DNA of 22,819 bases from positions 1 to 22,819 of the forward strand of contig JACQVU010000407.1 in assembly GCA_016209585.1 (NCBI GenBank), read 5' to 3'. The notes under the pieces are model-generated. The model was not told where the DNA came from and ran no database searches. It saw only the letters and a list, made by a program, of their open reading frames with translations. This DNA comes from Planctomycetota bacterium. GTDB taxonomy: Bacteria > Planctomycetota > UBA8742 > JACQVU01. This document shows positions 1-5,900 of this stretch, piece after piece (position 1 is the first letter of the stretch; each line of letters starts with the position of its first letter). The position numbers were made by a program, and so were the translations under genes.

Positions 1-34
1 CAACTGACAACTGACAACTGACAACTGACAACTG
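1..34. repeat. CAACTGA heptamer microsatellite
   Basis: Four perfect units of the 7-bp word CAACTGA plus a partial fifth unit end two bases before the sdhB start codon. The array may continue left of the window. Each unit contains TGA, and because 7 is not a multiple of 3 the stop rotates through all three forward frames within 21 bp. No Shine-Dalgarno sequence is visible between the array and the ATG. Confidence 0.9.
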
Positions 35-36
35 CT

Positions 37-816
37 ATGCACCTGACCCTCCACATCTGGCGCCAGCGGGACCGGCATGCGCCGGGGCACATGGTTCCCT
101 ACGAGATGGACGACGTGAACCCCGACATGTCGTTCCTCGAAATGCTCGACGTGCTCAATGAGCGCCTCATCCTGTCGGGTGACGACCCGGTGGCGTTCGA
201 CCACGACTGCCGCGAGGGCATCTGCGGCATGTGCGGCTTCATGGTGAACGGCGTCGCCCACGGGCCGTTGCCGGGGGTGACGCTCTGCCAGGTGCACATG
301 CGCCACTTCAACGACGGCGACGTGCTCTACCTGGAACCCTGGCGCGCCGCCGCGTTCCCGCTGAACAAAGACCTGGCCGTCGACCGCACCGCGTTCGATC
401 GCATCATGCACGCGGGCGGCTTCATCAGCGTTCACACCGGCTCCGCGCCGGATGGCAACGCCATCCCCATTCCCAAGGAGGTCGCCGACCAGTCCATGGA
501 CGCCGCCCAGTGCATCGGCTGCGGCGCCTGCGTGGCCGCCTGCCCGAACGCGGCGGCCATGCTCTTCACCTCCGCCAAGGTGTCGCATCTTGGCCTGCTG
601 CCCCAGGGCCAGCCGGAACGGTACGAACGCGCCCGCCGCATGGTGGCGCAGATGGACGCTGAAGGCTTCGGCGGCTGCACCAACTACCGCGAGTGCGAAG
701 CCGTCTGCCCCAAGGAGATCAGCACGGACTTCATCGCGCGTATGAATCGCGACTACCTGGCGGCGAACCTCTTCGCCCAGCCTTCGCGGGCGGGGAAGGG
801 GGGCGGCGTCGGGTGA
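37..816 (+). CDS. sdhB: Succinate dehydrogenase/fumarate reductase iron-sulfur subunit
   Basis: This is the electron-transfer subunit of complex II. It passes electrons from the flavoprotein SdhA to the quinone site of the membrane anchor, on the cytoplasmic face of the inner membrane. The 259-residue protein has the full cofactor set. The N-terminal plant-ferredoxin-type domain carries the 2Fe-2S ligands C58, C63, C66 and C84. The C-terminal domain carries C159-C162-C165-C169 (CIGCGACVAACP) and C214-C220-C224 (GCTNYRECEAVCP) for the 4Fe-4S and 3Fe-4S clusters. The sequence style is that of the FrdB/SdhB branch that keeps the GGCTNYRECEAVCPKEIS block. SdhA would be expected to the left, outside the window. 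The start is the first ATG after the heptamer array; no good ribosome binding site is visible, so translational coupling to an upstream gene is possible. The last ~63 codons are duplicated at 5035-5228. The Pro/Gly-rich tail after about residue 247 is not part of the conserved fold. Confidence 0.95.
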   Translation: MHLTLHIWRQRDRHAPGHMVPYEMDDVNPDMSFLEMLDVLNERLILSGDDPVAFDHDCREGICGMCGFMVNGVAHGPLPGVTLCQVHMRHFNDGDVLYLEPWRAAAFPLNKDLAVDRTAFDRIMHAGGFISVHTGSAPDGNAIPIPKEVADQSMDAAQCIGCGACVAACPNAAAMLFTSAKVSHLGLLPQGQPERYERARRMVAQMDAEGFGGCTNYRECEAVCPKEISTDFIARMNRDYLAANLFAQPSRAGKGGGVG

Positions 817-837
817 GACGCTGAAGGCTGAGGTGAC
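623..837. repeat. Left copy of 215-bp direct repeat (sdhB 3' end)
   Basis: The last 64 codons of sdhB plus 21 bp downstream recur at a constant offset of 4412 bp, with no indels and 9 mismatches by eye (627, 681, 741, 756, 771, 817, 819, 821, 832). The first five lie in the coding part and all are silent third-position changes. Homology stops sharply after 837. The repeat pair brackets the R-M island. Confidence 0.93.
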
Positions 838-915
838 AAGAAGTGGGGAACACCGATTCGCCGGACGTTCGGGCGGTGCGCAAGATCCGCAGGGCTGAAG
901 TTGTTGCAAAGGTCA

Positions 916-944
916 TTGGCTCGGAGGCGGGATGGTGGTAGGAT
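916..944 (+). promoter_or_regulatory. Candidate sigma70 promoter of the R-M operon
   Basis: TTGGCT (916-921) and TAGGAT (939-944) are separated by 17 bp and each matches four of six consensus bases. Initiation would fall near position 950. That would place the ATG at 932 outside the transcript and favour the ATG at 1040 as the start of the methyltransferase gene. Confidence 0.4.
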
Positions 945-1039
945 CTTCCATTGGCAGACAAGGTAACAGTTCGACGAGATCGAAGCCCGTTCGTTCGGTG
1001 GCAACGCGACTCTCGCCAAACAGTCAAGATCTGGTTGCA

Positions 1040-3019
1040 ATGAACACTTCGGCATCTGCTGCACGCCTCGCGGATAAAAAGGTGACCGCCATCATCGTTC
1101 AGCAGGGGAAGGTGCTCGACTTCATCGATGGCGAAACCCAGCGACCCGAGACGCCAGAAGAGTACGTCCGGCAGGAAATCGCCAAGTCGCTGGTGCGCGA
1201 GTATCGCTACGCCAAGGCTGACATTGAGGTCGAGTTCACCGTCCAGGTCGGGACGCGCAAACCTCGGGCCGATCTGGTCGTCTTCCCGCCGCTGACCGCG
1301 CACGAACAGGAACATGCACGGATTATCGTCGAGTGCAAGGCCCCGACGGTCAAGGCGGCAGACAAGAAGGACGGCGTGGAGCAGTTGCAGAGCTACACGG
1401 CCGCTTGCCCGAACGTTGAGTACGGAATGTGGACCAACGGCGTGGAGCGGTTCTGTTACCGCCGCATTGTCAAGGTGGGCAAGGTCGCCACCGAAGAAGT
1501 GCCTGATCTGCCCGAGTATGGCCGGGGCGAGGAAGAGGCTGAACGTCCCCGTTTTGATAAACTCAAACCTGCCACGTCCGACGCCCTCTTGTTCGCGTTC
1601 CGCCGGTGCCACAACTACATCGCAGGCAACCAGGGCCTCCAGAAGCCCCAAGCGTTCTGGGAACTGCTTAAACTCATCTTCTGCAAGATCCACGACGAGC
1701 GCCACAACGATGAGGTGGAGTTCTTCACCACCGCCAACGAGCGCCACGGCGTCAACGGCCCGCTCAAGGTCCAGAAGCGCCTTGAAGCCCTGTTCACGCA
1801 AGTGAAGGACGACTATCCGACCATCTTCAGAGAGTCCAAGGGGATCGATCTCAAGCCCGTGGTGCTGGCGTACTTGGTCACGCAACTCCAGATGTACTCT
1901 CTTTTGGAAAGCGACATCGACGTGAAGGGCCGGGCCTACGAGGAGATCGTCGGTGCCAACCTCCGGGGCGACCGGGGCGAGTTCTTCACGCCGCGCAACA
2001 TCTGCCGTATGGCCGTGGCCATGCTCGATCCGGGCGAGAAGCAACTGGTACTCGATCCCGCCTGCGGCACGGGAGGCTTTCTCATCACCGCCATGAACCA
2101 CGTGATCGAGAAAATCCGCGTGGCGGAAATAGTCAAGTGGGGCAACAAGGTCGAGCGGGTGGAAAAGGCCGCCAAGGACCGCATCAAGAAGTTTGCCGAG
2201 CAGTTGATCGTCGGTATGGACTTCAACCCCGAGTTGGTGAAGGCCACGAAGATGAACATGGTGATGAACAACGACGGCGAGGGCGGCCTGTATCAAGCCA
2301 ACTCGCTGGAAGCGTCCGCCGTGTGGGAAGCCAAGCTGCGCGAGCGGGATCTGATGGGCAACGTCGATCTCCTGTTCACCAATCCGCCCTTCGGCTCGAA
2401 AATCCCCGTGACCGACCCGGCCATCCTTGAGCAGTACGACCTGGGCCATTCGTGGTCCTACGACAAATCCACCGACCGCTGGAACAAGACCGGCCCGGTG
2501 CATAAGTCCCAGCCGCCGGAAATTTTGTTTATCGAGCGTTGCATTAAGTTTTTGAAGCCTGGCACGGGCCGCGCGGCGATCGTGCTACCCGACGGAATTC
2601 TCGGCTCGCCGGGTCTGGGCTACGTCCGCGAGTGGATTCTGCGTAACACGCGGGTCTTGGCGAGCATCGACCTGCATGCCGACACCTTCCAACCCTTCGT
2701 GAGCATCCAGACCAGTGTCCTGGTGCTGGAGCGCAAGGCGGAGAACCTGATCGCGGTTGAGCAGGCGGCGGGCAAGATGAACGACTACCCGGTGTTTATG
2801 GCGATAGCCAACCACGTCGGGCACGACAAGCGGGGCAACACGACGTACGTCCGCGACGACAAAGGCAACGAGAAGGTCGAAGAGGTCAAGGAGCAGGTCA
2901 AGGAGTGGCACGACGACACGCCCGTCTACCGCGAGCAGACGACGCGGCGGAAGGTTCTCGACGACAACACTCTTCAGATTGCTCAGGAGTTCCGCCGATG
3001 GCTCTCCGAGCAAGACTAG
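1040..3019 (+). CDS. BcgI-like restriction nuclease-N6-adenine methyltransferase fusion
   Basis: This 659-residue protein combines DNA cleavage and adenine methylation. The N-terminal HsdR_N-like PD-(D/E)xK nuclease domain shows D78 in RADLVVF and E98-C-K100 in IIVECKAP. A helical HsdM N-terminal region follows, then the gamma-class N6 MTase core with SAM motif I DPACGTGGF from residue 339 and catalytic motif IV NPPF from residue 448. No separate HsdR translocase gene is present. A nuclease-methylase fusion next to an S subunit is the BcgI (type IIB) plan, where cleavage occurs on both sides of a bipartite site; the size is close to BcgI subunit A. A longer form from ATG 932 is open and has GGAGG at 923-927, but its extra 36 residues look unstructured and overlap the candidate promoter. 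The end overlaps the next gene by 22 bp. Alternative: a type I system that has lost its motor subunit. Confidence 0.88.
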   Translation: MNTSASAARLADKKVTAIIVQQGKVLDFIDGETQRPETPEEYVRQEIAKSLVREYRYAKADIEVEFTVQVGTRKPRADLVVFPPLTAHEQEHARIIVECKAPTVKAADKKDGVEQLQSYTAACPNVEYGMWTNGVERFCYRRIVKVGKVATEEVPDLPEYGRGEEEAERPRFDKLKPATSDALLFAFRRCHNYIAGNQGLQKPQAFWELLKLIFCKIHDERHNDEVEFFTTANERHGVNGPLKVQKRLEALFTQVKDDYPTIFRESKGIDLKPVVLAYLVTQLQMYSLLESDIDVKGRAYEEIVGANLRGDRGEFFTPRNICRMAVAMLDPGEKQLVLDPACGTGGFLITAMNHVIEKIRVAEIVKWGNKVERVEKAAKDRIKKFAEQLIVGMDFNPELVKATKMNMVMNNDGEGGLYQANSLEASAVWEAKLRERDLMGNVDLLFTNPPFGSKIPVTDPAILEQYDLGHSWSYDKSTDRWNKTGPVHKSQPPEILFIERCIKFLKPGTGRAAIVLPDGILGSPGLGYVREWILRNTRVLASIDLHADTFQPFVSIQTSVLVLERKAENLIAVEQAAGKMNDYPVFMAIANHVGHDKRGNTTYVRDDKGNEKVEEVKEQVKEWHDDTPVYREQTTRRKVLDDNTLQIAQEFRRWLSEQD

Positions 3020-4698
3020 TCGCGCCCCCACCGCAGCCTAGAGAGGTGTGGCCGTGGCACACGCTCAAGTGCGCCTCTCTGCGTTCGTCGATCTTCTTTG
3101 TTGGAGATCGGCGCATGGAGGCCGAGACGTACCTGTCCTCCGGTTTCGGCATCCGCGTCGCCATCGAGGGCAAGCAGAGCGGCTGGGTGCGTATAGGCGA
3201 ACTGGCGAAGGTCTGGATGCCGGGCCGCCTCAAGGGGATCCAGGTTAGCCGCGATTACGGGACGCCCTTCCTCGCCGCGACGCAGGTCTATGCCGTACGC
3301 CCGATCCCTCGTAAGTGGCTCGCGCTTGCCCGCACCGACGATGCGGAGAGCCGTTTCGTTCAACCGGGCATGATTCTCGTGACTTGCTCGGGATCGGTCG
3401 GTCGCCCGACACTCGCGTACGCGCCACACGAGAATATGCTGATCTCGCACGACCTTCTGCGCGTCGAGCCCATCGACGAGAAAGACAAGGGCTGGCTCTA
3501 CGCCTATCTCCACACGCCACAGGTCCGTGCCATGGCGACGGGGGCGCAGTACGGCCACATCATCAAGCACCTCGAAACCTCCCACCTCGACGCCCTCCCC
3601 ATCCCCACGGTGGACGACGCCACCGCCGCCGATTTTTCGCGCCGCGTCGCTCGCATCCTCGAACTTCGCAACGAAGGACACCGCCTGACGCTGGAGGCCG
3701 AAGCACGGTTCGAGAAGGCGCTGGAACCACTGAAGATCACCGACCGGGGTGAGCAGGGCTTCTCCGTCAAGGCGTCCCGCGCGTTCTTGAGCGGACGCCG
3801 CCGGTTCGATGCGTCCGTGCACAACCCCGGCGTCGCCACCATCCGCCGCCACCTCGCCAAGCGCGGCGAGGGGTTTATAACAATCGCGGAGGCGGGGTAC
3901 GACGTGTGGCTCCCCAAGCGGTTTCGCCGCATCCCCGCCGCCGACGGCGTCTGGCTGCTTGACAGCGCCGACCTTACGGAAGTCAATCCTGACCTCTCGA
4001 AGCGGATCGCCGATGGAGACTTCGGTGACGCGTACCGGGGGCGCGTTGAATCGGGCTGGATCCTCGTGGCCCGCTCGGGCCAAACCTACGGAATCATTGG
4101 CTCGGCGATCCTCGCAGGAAAAGACCTCGAAGGTCACGTCATCTCCGACCACGTGATGCGCATCAAGCCCCGCAAAGATGCCAAAATCGAGCCGGGCTAT
4201 CTCGTGACTGCCATGTGTCACCCGGCGCTCGGTCGTCCTGTCGTCAAGTCGCTGGCGTACGGCTCGAGCATCCCTGAACTTGAAGTGGCAGATCTCGCCG
4301 ACCTGGAAATCGTCCGTCTGAAACCCGCCGAAGAGTCGGCCATCGCCGACCTTGCCGAAGCATCCTCCAAGGCCCGCAGTGACGCGGACGTGATCGAGCG
4401 CGCTCTTGCAAAGGACGCCGCAACAGTGATAGATCGATTCATCGCGAGTGATATGCTTCGGCGTGTGACCGCCATGCCCACCATCACACCCCGCTGCGCC
4501 AAGGCCGAACCGCTTCCCGAGCACGCCCGCGTGCGTCTTCGTCGGTCCGTTCGGGGCATCAAAACCGGGGCAGCCGGCACGATCGTGCATGTGTATGAAG
4601 GCGGCGCCGGATACGAAGTGGAGTTCATCGAAGGACGCAAACGCCCCTCGGTGCTCACGTTGGCAGCCCTTGACCTGGAATTGCTGCCCGCTGAATGA
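2998..4698 (+). CDS. Restriction system specificity subunit (S) with C-terminal DUF4926-like domain
   Basis: This gene supplies sequence recognition for the upstream nuclease-methyltransferase. The start is ATG 2998, preceded by AGGAG at 2985-2989 with 8-bp spacing; it overlaps the upstream gene by 22 bp, which suggests translational coupling. The 566 residues form two pseudo-repeated halves, each opening with R-(M/F)-(E/D)-A (residues 39-42 and 269-272) and a VW(M/L)PxR(L/F) block (72-77 and 303-308). TRD1 spans about 60-205 and a helical spacer 207-245; TRD2 spans about 285-435 and a second helix about 445-485. Two different TRDs predict a bipartite target. After residue 485 the S fold should end, but the frame continues into about 70 residues resembling DUF4926, with PEHARVRL and GTIVHVYEGGAGYEVEF. 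In-frame ATGs at 4453 and 4474 could release this tail as a separate protein. Its ATGA junction with the next gene is typical of coupled pairs. The S assignment is firm; the meaning of the fusion is inferred. Confidence 0.85.
   Translation: MALRARLVAPPPQPREVWPWHTLKCASLRSSIFFVGDRRMEAETYLSSGFGIRVAIEGKQSGWVRIGELAKVWMPGRLKGIQVSRDYGTPFLAATQVYAVRPIPRKWLALARTDDAESRFVQPGMILVTCSGSVGRPTLAYAPHENMLISHDLLRVEPIDEKDKGWLYAYLHTPQVRAMATGAQYGHIIKHLETSHLDALPIPTVDDATAADFSRRVARILELRNEGHRLTLEAEARFEKALEPLKITDRGEQGFSVKASRAFLSGRRRFDASVHNPGVATIRRHLAKRGEGFITIAEAGYDVWLPKRFRRIPAADGVWLLDSADLTEVNPDLSKRIADGDFGDAYRGRVESGWILVARSGQTYGIIGSAILAGKDLEGHVISDHVMRIKPRKDAKIEPGYLVTAMCHPALGRPVVKSLAYGSSIPELEVADLADLEIVRLKPAEESAIADLAEASSKARSDADVIERALAKDAATVIDRFIASDMLRRVTAMPTITPRCAKAEPLPEHARVRLRRSVRGIKTGAAGTIVHVYEGGAGYEVEFIEGRKRPSVLTLAALDLELLPAE
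4474..4698 (+). CDS. Possible internal-start product: free DUF4926-like protein
   Basis: The in-frame ATG at 4474 would yield a 74-residue protein beginning MPTITPRC, about the size of free-standing DUF4926 proteins. Features recognised from that family are PEHARVRL, a turn-rich GTIVHVYEGG and the YEVEF strand, ending with a VLTL segment. DUF4926 genes are, as I recall, often found immediately upstream of DUF6883 genes, which is the arrangement here, suggesting an antitoxin or immunity role. No convincing Shine-Dalgarno precedes either 4474 or 4453. The fusion to the S subunit may therefore be the only product, with this entry marking a domain rather than a separate gene. Confidence 0.35.
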   Translation: MPTITPRCAKAEPLPEHARVRLRRSVRGIKTGAAGTIVHVYEGGAGYEVEFIEGRKRPSVLTLAALDLELLPAE

Positions 4699-5033
4699 CC
4701 ACCCCTCTACCCCAAGCAGCAAGCCTTGTGGTTGATGAGCAGAAAGTCACAGCCTACCTGCTCAACACCGCGCACAAGGATGGGGCGTCCAAGGCGAGTT
4801 TCTTCGTCAAGCGGGGTTTCTCGCTCACTGGCTGGCACGAATTCGCCGCTGCGCTGCGCGCCCACGGCGCTTCTCACCCGGTGACAGATGTAGAAGACAC
4901 AGAGTTCGGTCGGAAATACACGGTCGAGTGCGAGATTGTCACACCCGACGGAAAGAACCCGTGCATCCTCACGGTGTGGATTCAGATCGGAACATCGCCC
5001 CCTCGCTTGGTAACGGCTCATCCGAACAGGTAG
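4695..5033 (+). CDS. DUF6883-like protein, probable toxin-like partner of the DUF4926 tail
   Basis: This 112-residue protein resembles DUF6883. An N-terminal VVDEQKVTAYLLN segment and a KASFF motif precede a tryptophan-containing helix, followed by FGRKYTVECEI, a TPDG turn and a VWI...PRLVTAHP ending. As I recall, DUF6883 occurs alone next to DUF4926 genes and as a C-terminal module of some polymorphic toxins; its biochemical activity is not known to me. The ATG overlaps the preceding stop as ATGA, so it should be translationally coupled and made in step with the DUF4926-bearing S subunit. The stop is one base before the right-hand sdhB repeat, and the reading frame matches that of the sdhB fragment, so only this TAG separates the two. 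It may act as an addiction or abortive-infection component of the R-M operon; this is inference from order and family resemblance. Confidence 0.7.
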   Translation: MTTPLPQAASLVVDEQKVTAYLLNTAHKDGASKASFFVKRGFSLTGWHEFAAALRAHGASHPVTDVEDTEFGRKYTVECEIVTPDGKNPCILTVWIQIGTSPPRLVTAHPNR

Positions 5034-5034
5034 C

Positions 5035-5228
5035 ACGAGCGCGCCCGCCGCATGGTGGCGCAGATGGACGCTGAAGGCTTCGGCGGCTGCACGAACTACC
5101 GCGAGTGCGAAGCCGTCTGCCCCAAGGAGATCAGCACGGACTTCATCGCGCGCATGAATCGCGACTATCTGGCGGCGAACCTTTTCGCCCAGCCTTCGCG
5201 GGCGGGGAAGGGGGGCGGCGTCGGGTGA
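5035..5228 (+). pseudogene. Truncated duplicate of the sdhB 3' end
   Basis: The fragment encodes the last 64 codons of sdhB, including the C214/C220/C224 cluster motif and the natural TGA. It has no start codon and no N-terminal domain, so it cannot make a working subunit. Its amino-acid sequence is identical to sdhB from the conserved Glu (residue 197) to the end, despite five nucleotide differences. It marks the right edge of the R-M island. Confidence 0.9.
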
Positions 5229-5249
5229 AAGGGTGAAGGCTGAAGTGAC
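5035..5249. repeat. Right copy of 215-bp direct repeat (sdhB 3' end)
   Basis: Partner of 623-837 at an offset of 4412 bp, about 96% identical and collinear. Homology ends at 5249, after which the sequence runs into the promoter of the next small gene. This right-hand copy is probably joined to what originally followed sdhB. Confidence 0.93.
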
Positions 5250-5294
5250 GGAACAGCGCGAGGAACCACCGTACGCGTCCCGCGCGCCGGTTCG

Positions 5295-5303
5295 TGGTAC
5301 AAT
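5295..5303 (+). promoter_or_regulatory. Extended -10 promoter of the small gene at 5329
   Basis: TGGTACAAT fits the extended -10 pattern TGnTACAAT. There is no good -35 element at 16-18 bp, as expected for an extended -10 promoter. It lies 26 bp before the start codon. A near-identical CGTGGTACA core occurs upstream of the YkgJ-type gene at 9575-9584 (-). Confidence 0.5.
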
Positions 5304-5328
5304 CGCGGGTAGCGAAGGAGACGGCACA

Positions 5329-5571
5329 ATGAACGTTGACATCATCAAGCGAGTGTTTCAACAGCGCCCGTTCCGCAGCGTGGTGCTGTCGCTTCACAGC
5401 GGGGAGAAGATCGCTTGCCCGTCGCCGGAGGTCTGGGTATCGGCGGAGATCTTGGTCACGTTCAACGCCGAAGGCGGCACGGTACTGGTCCCAACGACGG
5501 CCATCTCCTCCATTCATACCGGCGGGCAACGCAAAAAGCAGAACGCGCGGAAGAACGGAAAGAGGACATAA
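5329..5571 (+). CDS. Small conserved-type hypothetical protein (80 aa)
   Basis: The start is ATG 5329, preceded by AAGGAG at 5315-5320 with 8-bp spacing, so this is a real gene. The protein has an N-terminal RPFRSVVLSLHSGEKI block, a PSPEVWVS turn, a VTFNAEGGTVLVP strand pair, and a Lys/Arg-rich tail. The layout (short helix, RPF, small beta domain with PEv) resembles very small uncharacterised proteins found in multiple copies in some environmental bacteria; I know of no function. A partial second copy follows directly at 5587. No membrane segment or signal peptide is seen. It is probably soluble; the basic tail might bind nucleic acid, but that is speculation. Confidence 0.75.
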   Translation: MNVDIIKRVFQQRPFRSVVLSLHSGEKIACPSPEVWVSAEILVTFNAEGGTVLVPTTAISSIHTGGQRKKQNARKNGKRT

Positions 5572-5586
5572 TTGCCCGTCGGGTAG

Positions 5587-5754
5587 CCCGACTGGTCGGC
5601 GCGGCGCCCGTCCCCCGAAGTGTTCGTTTCGGCCGACGTCGTGGTCACGTTCAACGACGTCGGGGGCACGGTGCTGATCTCACCCCAGTCGATCTCTTCG
5701 GTGCATTATGGCCCTCCGCCAACGCGCAAGCGCGGCGCGAAGAACGCGGGATAG
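5587..5754 (+). pseudogene. 5'-truncated tandem paralogue of the 5329 gene
   Basis: In the same frame as the preceding gene, separated by its TAA and a TAG at 5584, lies an open stretch encoding PSPEVFVSADVVVTFND and on through SISSVH to a basic tail, ending in TAG at 5752-5754. It aligns with roughly residues 31-80 of the upstream protein. The N-terminal 30 residues, an ATG and a ribosome binding site are missing, so it is most likely a decayed tandem duplicate. The divergence between copies suggests an old duplication. Confidence 0.7.
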
Positions 5755-5806
5755 CCCTTCGGCCGTCTCAAGATCGGATGCCCGGCCGGCGGTTCGGATG
5801 AAACCG

Positions 5807-5834
5807 TTGCATTGCCGCTGCCTTCCGCTATCCT
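5807..5834 (+). promoter_or_regulatory. Candidate promoter of the DUF4912-GH57 operon
   Basis: TTGCAT (5807-5812) and TATCCT (5829-5834) are spaced by 16 bp in the 146-bp gap before the gene at 5901. Each element matches the sigma70 consensus only partly. No other candidate stands out in the gap. Confidence 0.3.
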
Positions 5835-5900
5835 CTGACGCTCGCGTGGCGATCGGCGGATCGAACCGGCCGCCGCCATCCCAGGGGGCGCTCGATCTCC

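Larger units (their letters stand above)
838..5034. other. Putative defence island: R-M plus DUF4926/DUF6883 genes
   Basis: This 4.2-kb segment lies exactly between the two copies of the sdhB 3' end. It carries its own likely promoter and three overlapping co-directional genes: a nuclease-methyltransferase, a specificity subunit with a DUF4926-like tail, and a DUF6883-like protein. No integrase, transposase or terminal inverted repeat is visible. By eye its GC content and codon bias are weaker than in the neighbouring glucan and signalling genes. Recombination between the flanking repeats would remove it and leave an intact sdhB. Acquisition by homologous recombination is inferred, not shown. 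Confidence 0.65.

Noticed and set aside
731..2503. 590-residue open frame antisense to the nuclease-methylase gene
   Set aside because: It mirrors the codon periodicity of the plus-strand gene, has no ribosome binding site or family resemblance, and the plus strand has clear catalytic motifs.
3016..4722. 568-residue open frame antisense to the specificity subunit
   Set aside because: Antisense shadow of a GC-rich gene; Gly/Ala/Val/Arg-rich with no recognisable motif.
838..5034. Integrase, transposase or IS ends for the R-M island
   Set aside because: No such gene, terminal inverted repeat or short target duplication was found; the only flanking signature is the sdhB 3'-end repeat.
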